The notes under the pieces: model-generated
Seen by the model: only the letters and a program-made list of their open reading frames with translations
The model's database searches: none
Told to the model about the DNA's origin: nothing
Program-made: the position numbers and the translations under genes
Origin: Dryococelus australis
Taxonomy: Eukaryota; Arthropoda; Insecta; Phasmatodea; Phasmatidae
Length of the DNA: 64,000 nucleotides
Direction: 5' to 3'
NCBI GenBank assembly: GCA_029891345.1
Contig: CM057009.1
Coordinates: 93,109,416 to 93,173,415, forward strand
In this document: piece by piece, positions 58,151 to 64,000 of the stretch
Layout: each line of letters opens with the position of its first letter
How positions within the stretch are numbered: position 1 is the stretch's first letter

Positions 58151-60609
58151 TGCGATGAACTGCTTTCTTCTGAAAATGTAATTATAAAATAATAACAAAT
58201 TATTATAATAAAATATATGTTTTTTTTTCCTTAATTGTTATTTTGTGTAGTATCCTTTTATTCCTCACAACTTTAAAGATGCTATGAGCACTCATTTATA
58301 AACGCCAAGAAGTGTAAATATAATGATAATAAAGACTTTAGTATAAAAACGTATGGATAGTTTATTGAATACACAAACATTATTTCTGTCGACGTGTAAA
58401 AATTTTGGAGCAAGTAGGTGAATATTTCTTATATGTAGGGTAGCAGCACCTGGTAAGACCATTGATTTCTAGAGACTGAGGAGGATCTGTGAGGATTGAG
58501 GAGGATTGGTGAGGAGAATTGAGGAGGATTGTTGGAGGATTGGTGGTGGTGGATTGGTGGCAGATTGGTGGTGGCTTGGTGTCTGATAAGAGCATGAATG
58601 ATTATCGCCCTAACTGCCCTCGTACATTCCAAGTCTTCAGGGACCTGGAAGTACAGACATTTAAATTATACACTAATTAAGCCTATAAAATCCTGATCCA
58701 TACCATGATTATAACATACTTGTGCATTTGGTCGCTATTAGTATGATGGGTCTGGTTTAGTCACATAAACATACAATTTCAAGGTCACCTGCATCTAATA
58801 TGTTGGTAGTGGCCTGTAACGTAAAATGTTTGCTGAATTTTATGTACTTTTTCTCGAGATTTGGTTTTAAAGGTCATTCAATGCCATGGGGTCAATGTCA
58901 TGGTAGTCTGTATTTAATATGGACGTCGTAGACTGTGATGTAATATGCTTGTTGACTTTTATGCATTTATTAGAGTTTTATTTTAAGGTCATTGAAGGTC
59001 ATGGGGTCAAGGTTGAGTTAATCTGCATCTAATATAGTGGTGGTAGTCTGTAATATATTATGCTTGTTGAATTGTATGTACTTTTTCTCGAGTTTTTTGT
59101 TTTATGATCATTCAAGGCTCTGGGGTCGAGGTCAAGATAGTCTGCATCTAATATGGCGGTGGAAGTCTTCAATGTATTATGCTTGATGACTTTTAAGTAG
59201 TTTTTCTCGAATTTTTGTTTTCAAGGTCATTCAAAGCAATGGGGTCAAGGTCGTGATAATCTGCATCTAATATGGGTGTGGCAGTCTTTAATTTACTGTG
59301 CTTCTTGACTTTTATGTATCTTACTTGGTTTTCAAGACCATGGGTTCAAGCTCAAGGTTATTGGTTTCCAATATGGTGGATGGGTGATGTATAACAAGAT
59401 GGTGGTCACCTACCAAGATGTCGGTTGCCTACCAAGATGGCCATCTCCAGTACTGTATAAACAAATGACAAACGAAATCAAATATGGCGGCGTTCAGTAA
59501 CATATAAACAAAGATGGCTGCCTCCAGTAGCATATAAACAAATTATCAATTACCAAATTACCAAAAATTACCAAAAAATCAAGATGGCGGAATGAGTATA
59601 GGTGAGGGGAGTGGGTGCGAAGGAGTCAGTCATCTGCTGGATTCCTACAGAGGTGAGTAATTGGTGGTGTGGAGGGGGGTAGACCCCAGGAAATGTAAGT
59701 ATTGTTATTTAATAATTTTTTTATGTTTTGATAAGTGAAATTTTTTCAGGGAAAAGGGAAATATCCGAAGGAAAAAAGGGAAAAATATCCGTCGGGGATA
59801 AAGCCTTTTTAATAAAGAAATTTCATAAATAGAAATTATAAAAATAACATTTTTAACAGTTTTTTACATTTTTAAATGGTTTTAAATTAAAGTTTTTAAT
59901 TATAAATTCTTTAAAATTTTATAATAGTTTTTTTTAATTTTTGTCCATTTATTGTGATAAAACATTGGTTTTTACATTTTCAAGGTGTAAGGTTAAGGTA
60001 AAAATTCGTAGGTCCTGCTCCCGGTCACCTGGCTCGGAATCACTGATCGCAGTCACCGGAGTCGCCGATCCCTGTCACCATAACTGAAAAAATGGGTCAT
60101 TTATGTGGATCTTTTTAATTATTTTTGAAATAATGTTTTGATAATTTATAATAATAGATTTTTTCGGATTTTTTTTTTTAGAATTTTTTTATATTTTTTG
60201 AAGAGTTTTCGGAATTTTTTAAAGGTTTTTGGTGTTATTTGAGGTCTAAAGTCCTCGGGTACAAGGTCAAGGTCAAAGGTCACATGGGTCGGGGTGACAG
60301 GCCAAGGTAATCCAAGATGGCGGTCGGGTGACGTAACAATATGGCGGATCCCCCGAATCCGGATCCGATGCCCAACGCCCTTGCTCCCAAACTTCCGTTT
60401 CCCTACTACTACTCATATAGACTATTATGATAGTTTTGGGAATTTGTGTCCTCCGCCCGAATATCGCAAGTACTTAAAATATACCAAACTAACATACACT
60501 TACAAAAAGGAGCAGCTGCCTAACACATGGAACTGTGGACATTTGTGCCTTCACTGCCTGGTTCGCTCATACAAGTAATTGTATAAAATGGCTATACACC
60601 GTAAGGAAA

Positions 60610-61300
60610 CCATGAGTCACGTCGATAACACTTACCTTGATGGGTCGTAGCTCCGAACTGTGTGCCGTACATTTTCCACCACTCGACCTGGAGAGGAAAT
60701 GGTGCATAAGCCTAGTCGATTTTCAAACCTACAATGCGATACCGAACATTGATGAAAAAACTGCAAGCTGTACATCGTAAATAGTGGTAATGTTTCCTGT
60801 GAAGTTGCGCTGCCCATAGGCTCTTATGAAATAGACGACATTGCCAGGTACATTGAAGATGTGCTGCCCCCCCCAACCCCCCCCCCCCCCACCGACACAG
60901 AAATCTAACTAAGTGGGAATCCCAATACTCTGAAGAGTGTTATCAGATGCAACAAAGATATCGACTTTACGATACCAGATACTATCGGACCGATGCTGGG
61001 GTTCGAGCCGCATATCTATTAATCTGGTACAACACATGTGTCGTCGCAAACTGTAAACATTTTGGCAGTCAATGTGACATGAATAACCTGCAATTTGGCG
61101 AGCGGCACTTACCTCAACGGCAGGCAGAGCAATATGTTACACGAATTTTCCCCTATGATCCCTCCCGGTTATAAACTGGTCGTGGTATCGCAAAGCATCA
61201 TTTACGTTCTGTTGTACTGAAGAGAGCACACGAAGTGGTGATGACAGTTTTCGACCAGGGCGGAGAGTTGGTGAACTTTCGAAACTAATAAATCACTCTA
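60610..61300 (+). pseudogene. Element 3 minor (penton-like) capsid protein
   Basis: Plus strand: PPLDLERKWCISLVDFQTYN and AIPNIDE, LPIGSYEIDDIARYIEDVL, then after a C-run (60,868-60,890, frameshift) NPNTLKSVIRCNKDI, DTIGPMLGFEPHIY, ITCNLASGTYLNGRQSNMLH and MIPPGYKLVVVSQSIIYV, ending in decay by 61,300. Order and motifs match 13,838-14,455. It follows the protease by about 40 bp, as in element 1. Confidence 0.7.
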
Positions 61301-61384
61301 CGTCTGCTTTTGAAAAGACCGGTATAAGAACAAGTTGTGCATTACCTACAATCAGTACGTCACAAGTCTCCAAGGAGTTAACAC

Positions 61385-61865
61385 ATGCTAGCGATATTAT
61401 TCTCTGCAGTCTTGGCTACGAGGTCGATAGCCATGGAAGACTTCCTAAACTACCAAGAGCCAACCATTTTCGAAGACAGCATAACGAAGGTGGAATTTCA
61501 TGCGTACCAGCTGTTCCTGATCGGACTACCATCGGAAGTTCGGATAGCGGTCCAACACCAAGATAACTGCACTTCTCCTTGCCAGTCTTTCCTGCGAATC
61601 AGGGGGGGGGGGGACTGACTAAAGAAGATGGGTGCAATCCACCATCGACGAAAATAACGAGTAATGGAATACTTTACTTGATCGATCGCATCTCCTACTT
61701 TCCCAATGGTGCCGAGGTGAACCATTCACAAGATGCGGGCATAACTTCAACGATCAAAAATTACCTTTCGCTCACGCCGAATGAGCTACCTGCAGCGAAG
61801 ATGGCAGGCTGGGTAATCGAAGATGGCCACAGTGTTCCAAGAGATATGTGTCGAGGTATTTGAGT
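61385..61865 (+). pseudogene. Element 3 major capsid protein, N-terminal part
   Basis: Plus strand: EDFLNYQEPTIFEDSITKVE, FHAYQLFLIGLPSE, QHQDNCTSPCQSFL, a run of 11 G at 61,603 that shifts the frame, then STKITSNGILYLIDRISYF, AEVNHSQDAGITSTIKNYLS and LTPNELPAAKMAGWVIEDGH. This is the start of the Polinton double jelly-roll capsid; element 1 has the middle and end. Homology stops at about 61,865 and unrelated sequence follows, so two-thirds of the gene is missing. Confidence 0.7.
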
Positions 61866-64000
61866 GTGGTGATTTATATATTTTTGTATTAATTCAGTAC
61901 TTCAATTTTCTTCTGGATTGATATTGTACAGATCTCTTACATTTAACTTACACTTATGAGAGGGTAACTTACACTTACACTTAATCTCGAGAAGCTTCGG
62001 AGATCAAAACAACCCAGATGAAGGTAAGAGTGAGAGGACAAGGGTACTAAAGAACTAAAGACATTTCGCGTAAACTTTTAGTACTTTGTTATTTATTAAT
62101 ACTTTGGCACTTCACTTTCCTTTGTGTAAAGCGAAGTGCCAAAGTAAGCGTCGTGTTGCATGCCTTGCCAAAATTTTCAGGATATGCCCCTGCTGTTTAC
62201 CCTCTACCAGAGAGTGAAAGCCGTCACGGAAGGACGCATGTGGACGTGCTATTGGGGAGGAATATTGCATTGCCAGGTGAACGAAATTTCCCTAAAAATA
62301 CAGCAACTAGCAGTACCGAAAGCAGCGGCCAGTAACGAGAATATCGCAGGCAAAGGTAGCATGAGCAGCAGGAACAGCAGAGATGAACACGGCAAGTGGT
62401 CCCGCGGACTATGAGAAGGCCTACAAGCAAGACAATGTGTGTATTTGAGAGCTCACCCGCAGTCGACCGCCTGGCAGAATTTCTGCATGGTTCTAGCAGC
62501 CAAGTGGAGCAGACCGCATGTAATCGCATGAAGTGAAGGGCTAACTACGTACATGGTCCAGGTGGGGAGGAAACAGGTATGAGCACACAGGGATGACATC
62601 CACCTCATCACAGGAGATGGTGGCAGAGAAGACGCACCAGGTACCACACAGCCCCACGATGGCACGCCGCACGATGAGCTCCAGGAGATGGCTAGCGAGG
62701 AGGAGGGTGGTCCGGCACTTCCCACAGGGGTCCGTCACCAGTGGTAGGAGTATCGCCGACACTGGACATCACATGGTCCACAAGGCCCGGCAACTCAATA
62801 CCACACAGCATGGAGAACGGCGCAGGAACAGCGGTCAGAGAGAGAGCGAGGAGCAAACTGCACATGAGAACAACCAACAAGAAACCGCAGCACAGGAGAG
62901 AGACCAAAGCCAGGAGAGGAGGAGTTTTGCTCCGACGATGCTCGATGGCCTTGCCGATGCCGAAAAAGTGGCAAGGCAGGAGGGCATGGAAGGTGTGGCA
63001 GCACCTGCAGCAGGGACAGAAGGAGAGGGTGCCAGAAGCCCGACGATGTCCGGCCAATTGGGAGCCAGGTGGGCATGTCTGAAGGACAACCCCAACATGT
63101 TCGACGGCGCACCACATACAAGCAGCACCATTTGCATGCCAACACCACAAACGGTGCCTGCAGTTCCGCAAATGCTAGCACGAGGAGGGTGTCCGACGAT
63201 GGACGGCGACACGCACCCAGAAGAGGGTTAGAAACAGCACGAAAAAAATAACACAATAAGGGAGCATGGGAGCAGATCGCACTTGTGAGAGCACAGCGGA
63301 GGGAATGCAATGGGACAGCAACTGGCAAGAGGAAACAGAACTGGACAGCAGGATGGAGCAAGAAAGTAGCGACGACGGCGGGGATGAGTCAGCTGGCTCA
63401 TTTACCCTACATCGGTTGGGGAGGTGAAGACTTCTGCCGAAAATGTGCACAACCTACAAGGGTGTTTCGGCACCTGGCAGGTGTTGGAACTTTCGTATTT
63501 TTGTTTGCAAGTATTTCTGTGTAATGTAGCGTAGGGTTGTGGATGCCCTCAATAATCCATCGTGTAATGCATCTACAGTTTATCAAAATTCATTAGAGGA
63601 GTGCAGCAGCATTGAAGGATAGCTGCCTTCGGCTGTCGACGACACGACCCAGTGAGAAGAGTCTGGTCTACCACTTCACAGCACTAAGTCTGGTAGTGCC
63701 TGATGCCCAGGGTAAAATATCTCATCAATTTCACCTCACCCAGACACATCCACTCCTCAAACCTCTAATCATTCCAAATTTTTATTCTGGCTCCTGTACT
63801 ACCATCCATGAACCACATCTCACCGCACATGGACATCGTCAAGAGGTATGTTAATTACTTTATGTTTATCAGTTTCGGATAGTTGTATATAGGTATGAAT
63901 GCTTTCATTATGGTTCACTAGTTAATCATTCTTCACATAGCAGTTTTGAGTGTATACAAGATTTGAATATATCATGACATAGGAGTTATTTTAATAAATA
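61866..64000. other. GC-rich, unrecognised region at the window end
   Basis: From 62,140 the composition rises well above the rest of the window. The longest frame is 62,593-63,231 (plus, 212 codons), hydrophilic and rich in Arg, Gln, Glu and Gly (QQETAAQERDQSQERR) with no domain I know; minus frames of 125-188 codons overlap it, as expected in GC-rich DNA. A 79-codon frame follows at 63,285-63,524. It could be an exon-bearing or retroelement-derived region; I cannot decide. 63,530-64,000 returns to AT-rich with nothing seen. Confidence 0.3.

Larger units (their letters stand above)
55291..60413. mobile_element. 5.12-kb foldback element with 2.3-kb arms
   Basis: Starts AGTAGTAGGGAAATGGGAAG; the end is its reverse complement (CTTCCGTTTCCCTACTACT, to 60,413). 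The arms mirror each other through AAGGGCGTGGGGCG / CGCCC, the CATCTTGG/CCAAGATGG words, five or more TGACC/GGTCA-bearing units of about 90 bp (56,270-56,850 versus 58,800-59,400), a TCCTC minisatellite, and coding-like AMKKVVSIIRE at the inner edge (57,560 versus 58,095). About 0.5 kb in the centre is unique. Flanks CATGAA and CATATA match at 4 of 6 positions, possibly a worn 6-bp duplication. AG...CT ends plus cargo suggest a Polinton-derived non-autonomous element. Confidence 0.85.
55100..60578 (+). pseudogene. Element 3 adenain-like protease, split by foldback element
   Basis: The 5' part (55,100-55,290) has FMRNYLPVKPKREEC and PGMHRVAYIKKG: the catalytic His position is kept. The 3' part (60,414-60,578) has IDYYDSFGNLCPPPE and the NCGHLCLHCL segment with the catalytic Cys, then a stop. 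Between them lies the 5.12-kb foldback element, inserted within the coding sequence between the His and the Asp/Cys blocks. A frameshift also lies near 55,165. The homologous minus-strand gene at 14,459-14,950 lacks the insert, which fixes the insertion point. Confidence 0.75.

Noticed and set aside
62593..63231. Host gene exon or novel gene
   Set aside because: Longest frame in a GC-rich block with equally open antisense frames and no recognisable domain; kept only as an unassigned note.

Overview
This looks like an AT-rich, repeat-dense piece of an animal genome, most likely an arthropod. The reasons are tRNA-derived SINEs, a Helitron, several Polinton/Maverick (adintovirus-like) integrated virus elements, and core promoters with a TATA box about 31-33 bp upstream of an arthropod-style TCAG(T) initiator. 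I recognise no convincing host gene. The readable coding sequence is nearly all decayed mobile-element protein, with frameshifts and stops.

Layout. 1-7.6 kb is non-coding: a small inverted-repeat element, SINE scraps, poly(A) and (CA)n. 7.59-21.72 kb is one degraded 14.1-kb Polinton ('element 1') bounded by inverted arms of about 2 kb. On the minus strand it carries remnants of an unknown ORF, a small ORF, the major capsid protein, the minor (penton-like) capsid protein, an adenain-like protease and a PLA2-like virion protein. On the plus strand it carries a zinc-finger/proline-rich/packaging ATPase, a coiled-coil-like ORF, an unknown ORF and a chromodomain-type integrase. No DNA polymerase is visible in it. 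Its right arm has a SINE with a 12-bp target duplication and a 370-bp insert with a 9-bp duplication.

23.5-29 kb and 40.9-44.1 kb are two direct copies of an unclassified AT-rich repeat with matching minus-strand coding traces. The first copy is split by a 1,559-bp Helitron remnant (Pif1-type helicase) and the second copy preserves the empty site. 33.1-38.9 kb is a second Polinton remnant ('element 2'): a terminus beginning AGTAGTAGG, a 45-bp palindrome, about 1.5 kb of repeat, then a nearly full-length but dead protein-primed-type DNA polymerase B on the minus strand. 44.1-46.8 kb repeats parts of the same terminus and repeat.

49.4-61.9 kb is a rearranged third Polinton ('element 3'), inverted relative to element 1. 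It has a PolB 5' region with zinc finger (minus), a PolB 3' region (plus), a coiled-coil-like ORF, ATPase (minus), PLA2-like protein, protease, minor capsid and the start of the major capsid (plus). Its protease gene is split by a 5.1-kb foldback element (55,291-60,413) whose two arms of about 2.3 kb are inverted copies of each other and whose centre holds a small Polinton-like ORF. 61.9-64 kb is GC-richer and unrecognised.

How the genes relate: within each Polinton the set is that of a virion-forming element (polymerase, integrase, ATPase, protease, two capsid proteins). Elements 1 and 3 keep the same divergent ATPase/virion-protein promoter with two interleaved TATA/initiator pairs. All copies are broken, so this window records past insertion, nesting and rearrangement. 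It does not hold an active system.
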